The translations under genes and the position numbers were made by a program. Shown here one piece after another: positions 1 through 12,858 of a DNA stretch of 64,000 nt; the first letter of the stretch is position 1; each line of letters opens with the position of its first letter. The notes under the pieces are model-generated. The model was given only the letters and a program-made list of their open reading frames with translations, did not search any database and was not told the DNA's origin. The DNA is from Microdochium bolleyi (Eukaryota; Ascomycota; Sordariomycetes; Xylariales; Microdochiaceae): positions 248,001 through 312,000 of the forward strand of contig KQ964250.1 in the NCBI GenBank assembly GCA_001566295.1, written 5' to 3'.

Positions 1-3000
1 ACAAGACCAACTCCGTCACCACGCACACGCAATGTCATGCACGACCTGCCCTGCGAACCGCGACGAGCCGTGCACAGACAAGTCTACCCACAAATTACTT
101 CCTCAACTCTACCGCGTACTTTACCGTCCGTATAAAAGATCCCTCTCAACGGTCCTGCTGAAACTCTGGTCCTAGCTTTACTCCTGTTCGTTTCCCAGGG
201 AACTCTCCCAGGCTGAGGCAGTGTCACTTTATGGTCCGTGATCTTTGCTGCGTGCTTGCGGTAAAACGAAACCCCAGGGCAAGCCCCGGGGGGTGGGGGG
301 TCCTGTCGTCCGGGGCCCGCACGAGAAGTGACGAGATCTGGGCATCCCAGTCGTTCTGGCACCGTTTGGGCAAAAGCAACAGGGCGCGAGGGAAGAAAAA
401 AATGACGAAGATGTCCTCGAAACATTCAAGCCCTGACTCGTAAAAAGGGAAGTGCCGTAGCCGAGTAGGTACCTACAGCAAACAGTAGACGTTCCCTTTT
501 TCTTCAGCAGTCGCATGGCTTCGCTTCGAGAACACATTAAAAATCACCCCCCGCTCCGCAGAAATGGCAAACATTTCCGTCAGCGGGCAGGCCCTTGTGA
601 TGTGTGACAAAACATTATCCTTTTCCAGGAGGTACCTAAATTGAGATGGGACCGACCCGCCGCGTACCCGCGGGCCACCCCGTCAACGAGCGCCCAGGGC
701 TTCCAAACCCCAGCAAGCATACGTACGGCGTACTCCGTACGCAGGACCTCGCCTCCTCCGCAAGTCGGTGTAGAGCCCTTGATTGGCGGCAGGCCGATGC
801 ACATCAGCGGGTATGCCTGGATCCTGTTGCCATGTATGGCGCGGCCGCTCGCTCACCTCGCCACAAAGGGCTCGTCGTATATATCGCCGCCCCTAGCAAG
901 CGAGGGTCGGGCGTCTGACAGAGAAGCGGGCTCGGTGGCCCCTCGAGCCGCCGACGTTTGACCTACGAGAACGGTCAGGATTGCCGATCTGTAGATTAGA
1001 TGGCCACGGCGCCTGTGTACATAGAGTCGTGGGATTCCTAGGCACACAACTGAAAAGGGGACGTTGTGCAAGGAGACGGAATCAGTCTGAGCACAGATTA
1101 GGCAGGCGGATGCAGGGGTACAGTGACAAGACAACCTCAAGTCGCCAGCGCGGAACGAGCATGCTGTAACAACTCGCCAGATGCTCGTGGTGACTGTGCT
1201 TCGGTATGTCGGAGCGAATGAGCATGTTGTAAGCAGTACCCTTGCAGAGTCCTGGCTTACGTCTTGCTGCTCGGTTCCGTCGTCGCTTTGTTGCAGCAGA
1301 AAAGCCAAGGCGGAGCCAGGCTGTTTGTTGCCTTGCGTCAGATTGACCAGGTTGCCGAACTTTCAACTCGTGCGGGTTACGGTGTGCATGTCACGGAACA
1401 GAGGGAACACGAATGATCGCAATGTTTCGTTCTCGGGAGGACGACGAGCAAGGTTTGGGCGGTGGCTGACGTCGATCCTCCTGGCAGCAACCAGGTCCAA
1501 GCCTGGCAAAGATCTGAAAGCAATATCAGCAATCCACGGTGAGAGACGGGGCCCGGCTGACTTGTCCTCTCCTACCTGTGGCGTAGAAACCTTGAAGCTT
1601 CTAGATGCCTCGCTCACACCTTGTGAAGTCGTACGAAATTGTGGTCGCCGCCACAAACCTGTGGCCAGCATGTCAGGGACAAGCACGAACCAGGGGTCTC
1701 GACTGCAAGGCATCGGCTTGCATAGCAAAGTCTCAACTTTCAACCTCTTCATTGCCTCGTGCTCGGAGATCGACAGTTGTGACCCTGGCCAGTCGCCCGC
1801 GGATCTTATTAGATGTGACTTTCCGAGTGTGGAGTTGTCTCGAAGCCCTGACGGACCCTGAGGTTACCCGACGCCTGGGCTGAGACCGAACTGAGTCGCA
1901 CAACGTGCGCCGATGACGAGGCTGGGCCAAAGTGGTCTATCACCTGCAGGAGGACCCCTGTTCGCAGAAGCCAGACCGCATCATAAAAAAGCACCAAAAA
2001 GCAATCGTGGTGGACCACGATAGCTTGGGAGCTCTCCGTACGAAACAGAAGGAAGTCTCGAGAGCCCACTCACTTTTCGAGACACGCTGCAGTTCCGCGA
2101 GACACCGGGTCTTCCGGCACCGAGACTCCGCCGCTAGTATTGCTGCTTGAATGGGTACCGGCCGCGTGGTTCCGGCACCAGCCACGGCCATGTCTTGGTG
2201 ACTCCAATGGCGATGTTCTCTTTTTCTGTCTCTCGGAACCGTATTAACGCTCGGGAGGCGGCCGCCGCATGTCGATAGTCGAGACGAGACGTAGCTGAAA
2301 AGAAACGGCGAGCGCTACGGATCACTTCTGGAGCAAGACAAGCATGATGCAGCGTAGATCTATATAACGTTAACCACGAAGGGGCACCAACCTTACTTTG
2401 TGCGATGCACACCAACTTGCTCAAAGCATTCAGGCAGGAAGCGACAGTGCGTGCAGGCTTGGATCTGTACAGTGCAAGCACGGTCAATCTCATGGGTGTA
2501 TTCGCGCCAACCTGTCGCGTACTGTGAGCAGCTCTACTGTGAGATCAAGTGCCCCCGTTCAGACTCAGAGACTGCTCAGCCCTGCATGTTTGAGGACAAT
2601 ATATTTGCGAGCTGAATGATCGCCTGTCTTGCAAAGATAAGATACGTAGGAGTTTCCGGTAGCTCCACGGGTACGACTTGACGCCATGGGACTATCGTAG
2701 CCATTGAGGTCGAACGGCCGACGATGGCAATACCTGAGACTAAGCATAGCGTCACCGCATGTCGCGTTGGCATGAGCTCCGGCGCCGGTCGGTAGGCTCC
2801 GGTCACATGAAGAGATGATGGTGAATGCGTGCCGAGCGGTAATTCAGCTAGTGGTTCGGAATCGGCGATGGGCGGCATGTACCTGATACGCTGGAGCGCG
2901 TGGTGCTGTGGCAGCCCGGAGGCTAAGGCGGTGAATTTCCCACTACCAGTCGCTCCTGTGGAAGGAGGCTCGCAAAGGTGCCCTGACCCGCACGCCCACC

Positions 3001-6000
3001 GCCGTGCCTTGGTCGTGTTGGAATTGCTTTAAATGAGGACCGGGTTCCGCCCACCAAACAGCACGCCGCGCCTTGACTGGCACGCGAGCGGTAACGCGCT
3101 CCAGCGGGCACTTTCGGAGATTTCGCGTAAAGTGGAATGCCATGCATAGAGCCTCATTTTGCACGAGAGCCCAAATCCTTGTGCAAGAATGAGCAGAGAT
3201 GATGTGAGCGCCCCAGATGGGCGTCTGGCCACTCTTAGCACCACATTTCCCCCAAGCCACCACATTTCCGTATCGTGATGAGCAAAAGACAGAAGATAGG
3301 AACATGGGCCTCTTGTTTTTGGGAGGTGGAGGATCAAGGAAGCCACAATAGAGTTTGGCCAGCAAGTCGCAACCCCACGCCATGTGTCCAAGGCTGACCG
3401 GGGTTTCGGAAAGCGGGTTTCCTGCTTGCGACAGGACACAGCTTGGTCCAAACCTCCATGTCCAGCTGTGAACTGTGACTTTGCTGTCAAGATCTCGTGC
3501 GGCGTGACTGTCCGTTGCCGTACACCAACCTGCCCGATCCGCCACTAGGTACTCCGTCCTCCGTCCTAATTCAGGGACAGGGCAGCCATACATTCGCACC
3601 TTGCCTAATTTGAGTCGATCAAAGATGGTCGGGTTAAGGGTGCCCTGCCTCAAGCGCCGGCGTCGCAGACGTCGCTTGCGCCAATGCGGAAAGTGACGGC
3701 GCAGATCGAGTAAGCGAGGCAACCGGAGATTGATGAAACCCATGGTGCCAGATCTATCTTGCATATTTTGCATCTCGGACATCGATGCAGGTACGCTGTG
3801 CAACCAGATCAGTCGAGGTTGATGGCACCGCTATCAATTTCTGATGAGACTGTTCTCGATTGATTGCCTTGGTCCTGCACTTGAGACTTGACCATGTTCT
3901 GCCGCTAGACGTGGTTGCCAGCTGCAAGCGACCACGAGTTACTTGTTATGGACATACACATGTTGGAAGATGCCGCCAAGTCGAGATTGTAACATATACT
4001 AGCACTGAATATCAGCCTTCTTGCGGTGAGCCTGAGACCGCCGTGGTAATGCCGCGGCGTTGCTGTCCGAGGTTCCTTGTGAGACCAGCCAGTCGTTGCC
4101 ATCGGTATCGCGGCGGATGATAGCCGTGCCGTAACCGTGGGTGGGCAACCGGTGCGTGGAAAACCTGTTACCAGAAGCGCGTTGGTCGTATGAGCGTTAC
4201 TGTGGTGGATATGATGGCTGGGGTCGTGGTCGCGGTCCCCGCGTCGCGACAGGCCGTGTTTGTCGACAAGTGTCCGGAGCACCAAGATTCTGCACCGCAC
4301 ATGGGGTTTCGAGATCGTGATAAGTGATCTGCATCGACATCACCAACCCCCGCAGATGGCCCAGCATGGCAATTTGTGGGCGCTGTGTGGGCTGCCCATG
4401 TGGGCGCGGGCGGATCCAACGTGCCAGGAGCCAGGGGCTGGCAGGAACCATGCTCGACCTGTCGAGGCCAACCAAGCTCTTTGGCCGTTCTGGAGAGGCG
4501 ATTGGTCGCATGCTGCAGCAGCCATCCACGGAAGAGACATCTCCCCTGCACCCGCGGCCGTCTTTTTCAGGCTCGGAAGCAAGAATAGCGCGCCTCTCCA
4601 CCTCGATTCTGCCCCCGACACGTCATCACCATGTGCTCGTGCGAAATGGAGCTTCAAGAGCGACTCCATGCCTTCCCCGCAAAGCCGGCTTTTCGGCTTG
4701 GTATCGTAGCCGGTATGGGTCAAGAAACCTCTCGCCCCAGCAAGCCGGCGATCCGCATAGAAGGGCTTGTATCTGCTTGAGTGTATATCTGCTTGAGTGA
4801 AGAAATCTGGCCTCTGACTTGTGGTCTTGAGTCTCTTGCTCGGGTGTTGCAAGGCCGTTGCCTGGCACTCCTGGCCATGCCGACCAAGCCATCCAGTCTT
4901 ATGGCCATTTACAATCCTCAGATGCCACCCGGAGCATGAACGAGTTGATCATTTGGGGAGGGTGGAGTAAATGTAGTACGCATGGGATTGTGTAAGTAAA
5001 ACCGGGAAACCACAGCTTTGCCCATGCCCGAGATGCATATCTTGAAATCTGCTAGGCCACTCTGGCGAGGTTGCTGACGAGGATGATGTAGCGATTAGCG
5101 GTTGGACTGGGTGACTTGGCCGGTCTTGCATCCCATGCCACGCCGGGTCTTTCGGCTGAACGCTTGTCGCATCTCCTGCTTTTGGAACTGGAACGAAGTA
5201 TCAGGCCTCCTCCGAGCTCGATAACCTGTGGCTGGTGGTGCAAAGGGACAAGCGAACCCTTGTCCCGTGAGACCGTAGACTCTTTTTGGCCAAGTGCTGT
5301 GTATCTTGTGAATGTCGTAATTGTGCGTTTGCCTGATAGGGCCTTGATCACCAAACACACCAGCTCGATGCGCTGCAGGGATCTTCCTCGATCGCCTGGC
5401 CTGTCACTACACTACTTCTTCAGCTGGCAAACTTTCATGACCCTTTGGACGCAGGACTGCCACGTATCTGGCGTGGCGTTACGTTTAGCTGAGCTATCCA
5501 TGTCTCTGCCCACCATGGAGGCCGCGCGCGGCTTGCATAATGCTGCTCGGTCTGTAATGCCCCTTGCACACAGCTGTCGTAGGCACAGCATCGTGTTGCA
5601 CAACGTGAGCGCAGCCCTGGAAGCGTCCTGCTGTGCAAGGAGCTGCAAGCGATGCGAGCTGACCGACGTCGGTAGCCTTTTGACACACGAGGCGACCAGG
5701 GGTTTGTGGACGCCCGCCAGCGCCCACCGTCCATTGTCTACTCTCGGTAAGCGCACCGGCCATGCCGCCACAAATAGCGTTAAGAATTACAGTAGTTGAA
5801 CTCTCAGCAGTGCATCGTATGATGCCTACTACATGACTGATGAGGATCCTGAGCTATCGTGGTCTCAGCGGCTCTTGGTATCGATGAAGCCACATGTGAG
5901 AGTCAAACACAATTACTCGAATGTGAAAATGACATGCTGAGCAGTCAATCGGTGCTCGAAGACGCCCAGATGATGTGGCCACTTACAGGGGGCAAGACAG

Positions 6001-9000
6001 CTCGTGGTGGACGGTGGCTCGCCCAATGCTCGTGGCGGGCTCGGTTGGTTGCTTTTTGTGTGATGCTTTTTCACCAGCAGCCTGTCCCGGTTCTGAAAGA
6101 CCAGCTTATCCGACAGCTCACGGGTCACCGCTGATGTGATGCCTAGAGATCTCGGCCTTCGCCATCGCGGAGCTGTCGATTGCAAGCGTAGTTGGCCTCG
6201 GCGTTATCCCCCAAGTCGATGTGGACAAGATGGTCGGCATACGCAGGAGCGCCACGCTAGATTCGTACCTTGACAAGGTGCATGGCCAAGCCGACGAAGG
6301 CAACAACTTTATACTTGGCTGGCTGACGAGCAGCAAGTGCAAGGCGCGGAGAGTCAGAGTAGTCGTCCCGCGTCATCTCCAGTACGTGGCAATAAGCTCA
6401 TGCGACTCGACCAGCTCTCCTTTGTGCCCCCACACTTGACAATCTTGCTGCACAACATACATCGATATCGTCCTGTGGTCGTACACAATCCGGCCAACAT
6501 GTTGCAACACTGGTGATGTGCTTCCATTGGCAGAGAGTGCTTGGCGAGCCTGTGAGTTGTGGCTCCCGGAGATGGCCGTGACAGCCTGAGCATGATACGC
6601 GGCCTGTTACCCCGCGAGGAGTACATACGGCCACTGCGGCGATCGCGGTGGCAATCAGATGGTATTGGCTACTGAGCGTCGGCGGGTGCCTCGCGAAACC
6701 GGGTACGGTAGTCGGAGGAGCGCTGATGAGTGCGGGCCGCTGAGGATGATGATGATTACACGCTTGGCACGCATAATCAATTGGCTCTGAGCGGACGTGT
6801 CGAGTCGCGTTGCAGAATGGTGATTGGGTGTGGAACATGAACTGGACACGACAGCAACGCGACATGGCTAGCCTCGTCGCCCGACTCGGCGTGGTAATCT
6901 CCTCTCTTCGCAGAGCGCTGATGAGGCATTGAGGCAACGCTAGGGCGCCCATGCCCCTGGTCTGGCGTGTCGCGCCTGGCGTGGTTGCATAACGGCGCAC
7001 CCGACCCTGGCTCTTGTCTCTGAACCTTGTGCCAGTCCCGTGCTGTGCTTGGCTGGTGAGATCCGGATCTGCCATGCGCTTCAGCCCACCATGGACAGTC
7101 TGCCTGTCCCAATTGGGCCCGCGAATCTGGAGGGGCTTGTGTTGGCTGCGACCAAGTGGACAGGAGGCTTTATCGACGTGCGACATGCGTCTCCAAACAA
7201 AGAGGCTGGCCGGCGGAAGGCTGCAAAAAGAGGGGAACTATGACTGAGAGGCTGGATTGGGTCTGGCTGGCCGTCGATGTCGAGCTGAAGGCTGGCCACC
7301 AGCCAAGGTTATTGTTCCCGGCACAAAGGAAGAAGAGAGCCTGAATTTGAGACATGGGACGCGGGAAGCACTGCGGGAAGGCACGAGGGAGCACTCGTTG
7401 TTAAGTTGCAGGCATAAGCGAATTTACTGATGGAGTCAACCTCCGCGTCAAGGGCAAGGTCAGTCAGCCATGACTTGGAGAGCTGCTCAACCGTAGGAAT
7501 GGGAACCTCCAAAGTATTCAGTATCTTGGAGAGTACCGCGCCCTAGTCTTGGATGCGCACTATCGACTCTTGCTAACGTGCACTGGCTCTGTTCGAAAGG
7601 GTTCGAGTCCAACCTTGAAGTATGAGGGGCCACTTGCCCTCCGCACTAGCCGTACAACTGTCAGGATCGACACCAGGTCATGGAGAAGAAGCTGACAGCA
7701 TCGCATCAGTACCTGCCTTGCATTTGTGACGAATTTGGAAGTGGCCTGAAGTTGGGAGCTCGCATCCTGTTATTTCGAGGTGTCCTGCTGCGTCCGGGAG
7801 GGTGTGGAGGATTCGCAGGTGCAAACATGGGGCATGCCACAAACGACGAGGCTCGGCTGTGCTTTAACAAACTCGACAGCTTCTCGGATATCAACCATGG
7901 CCGTTTGCCTCGAGCTGTATCTGCCAGCGCCGCGCCATGCCCGAGCGTAGCTCTGGCTTGCAAACCATGGCCGAGTGAGGGGTTGCGGCTGTTGCGATCG
8001 GAAAGCAAAGTCTGCTCCAGGTCCATGTCGAGTCGGGATTTTGGACCCCGTCTAGGGCTGCACAAACACACGATGCCTATGCGAGTTGTGTGTTGTGGGC
8101 AGCGGTGGAGTTGTGCACCCGTATGCCTCCGTGTCGTTTGTGCGGTGCCTGGCCGCTGAGTCCCCCAGTGCACTGTCCTGTCTGGGCACGTCCGCCAGTT
8201 GTAGCATCCGAGTTTCATCAACGAGAAGCGTCTCCTCGTCTGAGACGCAATCAGCAACTGATGGGAATTGGCGAGAACCACTTTACGCGCTCCTGACGCA
8301 TCACGCTCCGTTTGGCGTCGAGGCCTGTGTTCATGCTCATGCAGGGCAAGGCCCCCGAGAGCGATCCCTCGGGGACCACGATGCATGGCCGATGTCTAGT
8401 GCGCCGTCCTGTTGGAAAAACAAACAACCAGAAATAGCCAAACGGGCCAGCGACGGGCCAGCGACGGGCAGATTGAGAAATGGCAGGTTGTTTTTTGTTT
8501 GGCAGTTGGCTCGCAAGCAGCAGAGGCCGCATGATCGGGCCTCCCTTGGAGGCCGAGATGTCGTGCTTGCCATGCGAAAAACAATCAAGCAAACCGCACT
8601 GATCAGGGCTGGACAAAGCCAGGACAGTGTAGACAGTGCGGACAGTGCCGATGGTAATCTCCACGAGGTCTGCGCCTGTCTCATCCACATCACGGAGCAC
8701 CGGCAGCCCACGGCCCTGAAACTGCAATTACTTGCCGTCGTCATGACTGGCGTCACGCAAATGCTGGCTTTATATTTGCATTCGAGGCTTGCTTGCAACA
8801 TTGCCGCCTGTTTCCTGTCTGGGAAGAGTTCCTGACAACTCTGAGCCAGACATGCAGCTGCAATGCTTAAGTGAGCCCGGGGCCGGCTAGCCAAAGGCTC
8901 CATTGTTGCGCCGAGATTGAGACCAGCCCGGGCCGGACACTGTGCTGTGAACTGTACAGCTGCCAGCCCCATCATTCGCAAATAATCTCGTCATCAAGCT

Positions 9001-9100
9001 CGATCAGATGTGGTGACTATTTGGCGCAGGTGCAGATCCCATGCACGTCAAGCAGCTAGACGCGACACGGTGTAGAGCGGCGGGCATCGCAACAACAGGT
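1..9100. other. Long stretch without a supportable gene
   Basis: About 9 kb in which I find no protein gene. Open frames of up to about 290 codons exist on both strands, but they lack recognisable domains, have mixed composition rich in Cys, Arg, Ser and His typical of chance frames, and cannot be joined by convincing splice sites. No tRNA or rRNA is visible. What can be seen is small: a 12-bp palindrome at 465-476, an AGGTACCT at 630-637, an 11-base unit repeated near 8445-8470, and a GACAGTG-type repeat near 8625-8650. It could be an intergenic desert, decayed mobile DNA, or host a non-coding transcript; the sequence alone does not decide. Confidence 0.6.
465..476. repeat. 12-bp perfect palindrome GTAGGTACCTAC
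   Basis: The 12 bases equal their own reverse complement. A related AGGTACCT lies at 630-637. Related inverted repeats recur at 27331-27353, 51317-51337 and 59811-59822, always outside genes. Confidence 0.8.
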
Positions 9101-11646
9101 TGAGGATGTGATATACAGAGTATCGAGTATGGTAGCCAGGCGGCATGCTGGCGCTCTACGGAGTGGCTAGACTAGTCACAAAGAGGTGCCTAGAGTCGAC
9201 GACGACGACGACGACGACGACGATGATGATGACGCTGTGCATGGTCAGGATGGAGGAACAGAAGAGGACTGGCTGCCCAGTAATACAGTGCGGTGCTGTA
9301 CAGTGCCAGGCCTTCCCGAGAGAGCAAGCACCTCATGCTGCTGCTGCCATGTTTCCACCACGAACAGGGCCAGCCCCTGCAGGCATCAGCCCGCCAAGCT
9401 GGTGCAGCACGGCCGGGAGCTGGAGCGGGCACGCGACGGAGCACTGGAGCAGGGCCTCTGACAGGCTGCCCACAGGAGGGCCAGTCCTTGCCGCGCTAGC
9501 ACACGAGCCCCGTCCAGCCAGCCATTCGCTCCCCGTCTGGAGGAGGCCTTGCACACCCCCCCTGCAACAGCGCTGTTCATTGTTCCTGTTCCTTGGTCCG
9601 TCTTATGCATCCACTCGAGCACTATTACCTGCCTCCCTGTGCGTGCTGCAGCGCAGCGCAGTGCTGCGGGTTTGGGCCTGGGCGTGGACAGGCTGTGGCT
9701 GCTGCTCCTGCTTGTTCCTGCTGCTGCTGCTGCTGCTCCTCCGGCCCACCGCCCTGTCTTGGAGCTGCAGCAGGCAATCTCTTCCAATCCTTTTTCTACC
9801 CGCGCCTCCTCCTCTTACTAGACTGGCTGCTCCCCTCTCCTCCTCGTCTCCCTCCATCCTCCCCATCCGCTCCAGTCGTTCCCTTCCTCCCTCGACATTC
9901 CCCTTGCCGTCGTCTCCTGGTCTTCACCCTAGGAGTCTTTCGGAGGTCCAAGAGGAATCCATTCGTCCCCGGGCCATCTCGACAATTACCGGCCCCTGAC
10001 CCAGTCAGAAAAGACACCGAGAGAGAACAGAGACGTGCGTGAGCGAGAGAAGCTTCGAGGTACAATTACGGCAGAGCTCCCACCCTCGGCCCAATCGTCC
10101 TCGACCTTCTTCCAGATAAAACCACCACCACCACCATTTCCTTGCCAATCGATTCGAGTTTCGCCAATTGTGTTTTCTTAGCTTTTGCGGCCTTCTGGGT
10201 AATTTGCTGCTGGAATTCTTTGGTAAGCCCGCCCTTTGCTTAAATCCCTTGGCCGACTCGATCGCCATCTGCCGTGCCTGCCCCCTTCCCAACACCAAGC
10301 TTCCCCCTTTCGACGACTGTTCGGCATCATCCGACGCCTCTCCATTCCTCAGCGTCTCCTTCCGCCACGAGACCTGCCTGGCTAGCCGCGACATCGACCC
10401 GCTCAATCCCGCTCAGCTGCGCAGACTTCAAGCTCTTTGGAGGAATCAGGAATCTGACTGAAGCCCATCGCAATCCAGTGTGGACCTCCCTTCCTACGCA
10501 CACTGGTCTTGGACTCTGCTTCAGGGTCTATCGCCAGTACGAGGACACGACGCCTACATGCACCAGGTCATCTAGACGCCTCGAGTCCGACTAGAAGCGT
10601 GCACGTGTCGAGGTACGTACTCGCGAATGCGGAGAGTGCACCACAGCTTCAGCTTTCCTCGAGCCCGCTCATTGCGACAGTAAAGACAAGGGATAGCAGA
10701 CTGACCCCATGCCTACGCACCTCTACAGTCACAAACCGACGGTCTCTCCCAGTGCCATCGGTCCAGTCCTCGACACTCACGTCCTCGCCCTCTCAGACAA
10801 CGAGAGCTGTATCGCTTTGTAGGACTCGTTAACTCGCTGTTCCTACATCGCTTTCTCGTCAGGATCTATATCATCTCCTGTCGATAAACCGTGGCGGTAA
10901 GGGAACACTCCAATCACACCCCTCTCCTGCCCCATCTTTACTCCCCTTGGCGACAGCTCGCCGGCACAACAAGATCGACGTCACGGCGGACTCACTTGTG
11001 GTTCAAAACTGTGTCGGCCCCGTCGCGTTCCTGCTGGTCTATCTTGTGCTGCGTGCCAATGGGTTGCGATTGATAACCCTCGACTCCACCGCACTGGCCT
11101 GGGTCCTTTGGACAAAGGCTAAGGGGTGCACGAGTGGGCGAGTCTACCCCCTTGAAGGGCGAATCCTCCTGGGGATGCTTGATGTGTCTCAGATTGAGCC
11201 GACCAAGGTCAAGCCATCAGCTTGGCTCGCCAATAACACCAAAGCTTTGTTCTCCGAACGCTAACGTCGAGTCGGTGCACCACAGAGCCACTTCTTCGAC
11301 GTCCCCCTTTAAACGGCGCTGCATCCCAGCCCGTGCACCCCGGTTCCTCCGCAACCTCTCAGTTCTGGAGACCACGGCATCCATCCGGCCACTGTCATTC
11401 ATTCGCCTTTCCAACCTTCACCACGTTCATTAATACACTAATAACAACAACCCGATTACGGCTTTTCACTCATTCGCCCTCCGGCAACCGCAAGCTTAAT
11501 CCCACAGTCACTCCCTCAACCAACAAGTCTCACCACAAAGATTCCTGGAGAACCTGATCGTCCCTCTTTTTCAAGATCACCACTCAGTCACAACCGACTT
11601 TTCACACACCAAACCTCGACGACACTATACTACCGGCGCACCCATC
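9100..11646 (+). promoter_or_regulatory. Promoter and leader region of the G1 cyclin gene
   Basis: This 2.5 kb stretch ahead of the cyclin holds a GAC/GAT trinucleotide run (9198-9233), CTG-rich and CT-rich tracts (about 9700-9960), and then C/A-rich DNA typical of fungal leaders. The last ATG before the cyclin start is at 11182; 11185-11646 contains none, as expected for a translated leader of some 400 bases. Open frames further upstream, such as one of 97 codons ending at 10461, would be upstream ORFs only if transcription starts far upstream. I do not call them genes. Confidence 0.5.
9198..9233. repeat. GAC/GAT trinucleotide microsatellite
   Basis: About twelve trinucleotide units, GAC turning into GAT, in the distal promoter region of the cyclin gene. 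Not in a supported coding frame. Confidence 0.85.
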
Positions 11647-12858
11647 ATGGCCTATCCTAAGTCAGCCAACTCCGACTTCTTTGTCGAGAGCGACGAGCCC
11701 CGCTACGCCCGTATCACTCCCCGTGACGCCGCCAAGATGCTTGCCCGTAACCGACAGGAGATGATCGCCAACGAGCTCTCTCGTCTCGCCCACGACGAGT
11801 ACATTGAGGACATCATGCAACACATGACAGTCATGGAGAACGAGACGCTGCCTGACGCCAACCTTATCGACATGCAGCGTGAGATCCAGTGGTTCATGCG
11901 CCCATACCTGATCGACTTCCTCATCGAGGCCCACGCTGCGTTCGCGCTTCTGCCGGAGACCCTCTTCCTCACCGTGAACCTCCTGGACCGTTACTGCTCT
12001 AAGCGTGTCGTGTACAAGCAGCACTACCAGCTCGTTGGCTGTGCTGCGCTGCTCATCGCTGCCAAGTACGGTGATAAGAAAGACCGTGTTCCCCAGATCA
12101 ATGAGCTCAACAACATGTGCTGCGGACTGTACGACTCGGGCATGTTCACGCAGATGGAGATGCACGTTCTCAACACCCTCGAATGGTCAATTGGCCACCC
12201 CACTGTCGACTTCTTCTCCCAGCTCATCGTCGTTGAGAGAGCCGACGATCGTGAGGTTGAGAGCATGGCTGCTTACATCTCGGAAATTGCACTTTACCAC
12301 CGCGACTTTGTCTCGACGAAGCCTTCGACTATGGCCCGTGCCTCTTTGACTCTTGCTCGTGCCATCGTGGGCCGTCCTGCGGTTCACGATGGTGAGTGGG
12401 ATCAGGCCGACAACGAGACCGTGCAACTCCTTTCAAAGCACCTCCACCAGCCTTCGATGACACTGTCTCGCAAGTACGCCGCTCCTCACCTCTCGCGGGC
12501 CTCGACTACGTTGGCCGAATTCCTTGCCCACCAGGCCGAGCTTCAGCGACGCCAGCTCGCCCCGCCCTCGCCTCCTTCCGAGTCGATGCTCCATCCCCAG
12601 CACGCCAACATCTACAGCACTCCCCAGAAAGGCCACGGCGCTGCCGTCAACACGAATGGGTACATCACCCCTCCCATCACCCCTGACGGAGGCTGGGCTG
12701 CGGTCTCGGACCCCCTGAACAAATATGTTCCCCCACGGTGCCCCGTCACCCCGACCCAACATTCTCAACAACATATGGCTGTCTATCCTCAGCAGCAGGC
12801 GAACCACTACACACCATATGTCCATGACGATTACAACGGTCACATGATGTCTCAATGA
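11647..12858 (+). CDS. cln1: G1/S-type cyclin (Cln/Puc1-like)
   Basis: Intronless, 403 residues. G1 cyclins bind and activate the main cyclin-dependent kinase (Cdc28/Cdc2) to commit cells to division. The N-terminal cyclin box lies at about residues 60-185: it carries MQREIQWFMRPYLIDFLIE (the MRxxLIDFLIE core), LTVNLLDRYCSKR and the helix LVGCAALLIAAKYGDKKD, all hallmarks of Cln-type cyclins. A cyclin C domain follows at about 190-280. The last 120 residues are rich in Pro, Ser, Gln and His, including ITPPITPDGG, and look disordered; such tails in Cln proteins often carry phosphodegrons. The start is the first ATG after a 460-base ATG-free leader and sits in a good context (CATCATGGCC). The gene is isolated, with a long upstream region that suggests complex transcriptional control. 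The family is clear; naming the exact paralogue is inference. Confidence 0.92.
   Translation: MAYPKSANSDFFVESDEPRYARITPRDAAKMLARNRQEMIANELSRLAHDEYIEDIMQHMTVMENETLPDANLIDMQREIQWFMRPYLIDFLIEAHAAFALLPETLFLTVNLLDRYCSKRVVYKQHYQLVGCAALLIAAKYGDKKDRVPQINELNNMCCGLYDSGMFTQMEMHVLNTLEWSIGHPTVDFFSQLIVVERADDREVESMAAYISEIALYHRDFVSTKPSTMARASLTLARAIVGRPAVHDGEWDQADNETVQLLSKHLHQPSMTLSRKYAAPHLSRASTTLAEFLAHQAELQRRQLAPPSPPSESMLHPQHANIYSTPQKGHGAAVNTNGYITPPITPDGGWAAVSDPLNKYVPPRCPVTPTQHSQQHMAVYPQQQANHYTPYVHDDYNGHMMSQ

Noticed and set aside
1181..1861. 226-codon open frame on the plus strand
   Set aside because: No domain, mixed composition, no start context and no neighbouring exons; consistent with a chance frame.
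2943..3803. 286-codon open frame on the minus strand
   Set aside because: Arg/Cys/His-rich chance-like composition, with no domain or signal peptide; overlaps other equally long frames.
5116..5799. 227-codon open frame on the plus strand
   Set aside because: No recognisable motif and a strong open frame on the other strand as well, typical of non-coding GC-rich DNA.
6398..7186. 262-codon open frame on the minus strand
   Set aside because: No domain and no codon bias like the secure genes.
7598..7614. B-box-like GGTTCGAGTCC suggesting a tRNA
   Set aside because: The T-stem does not pair, and no A-box or acceptor stem is found upstream.
9145..9999. 284-codon plus-strand frame with poly-Thr, Leu and Ser runs
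   Set aside because: It is produced by the GAC microsatellite and CT-rich tracts of the cyclin promoter region.
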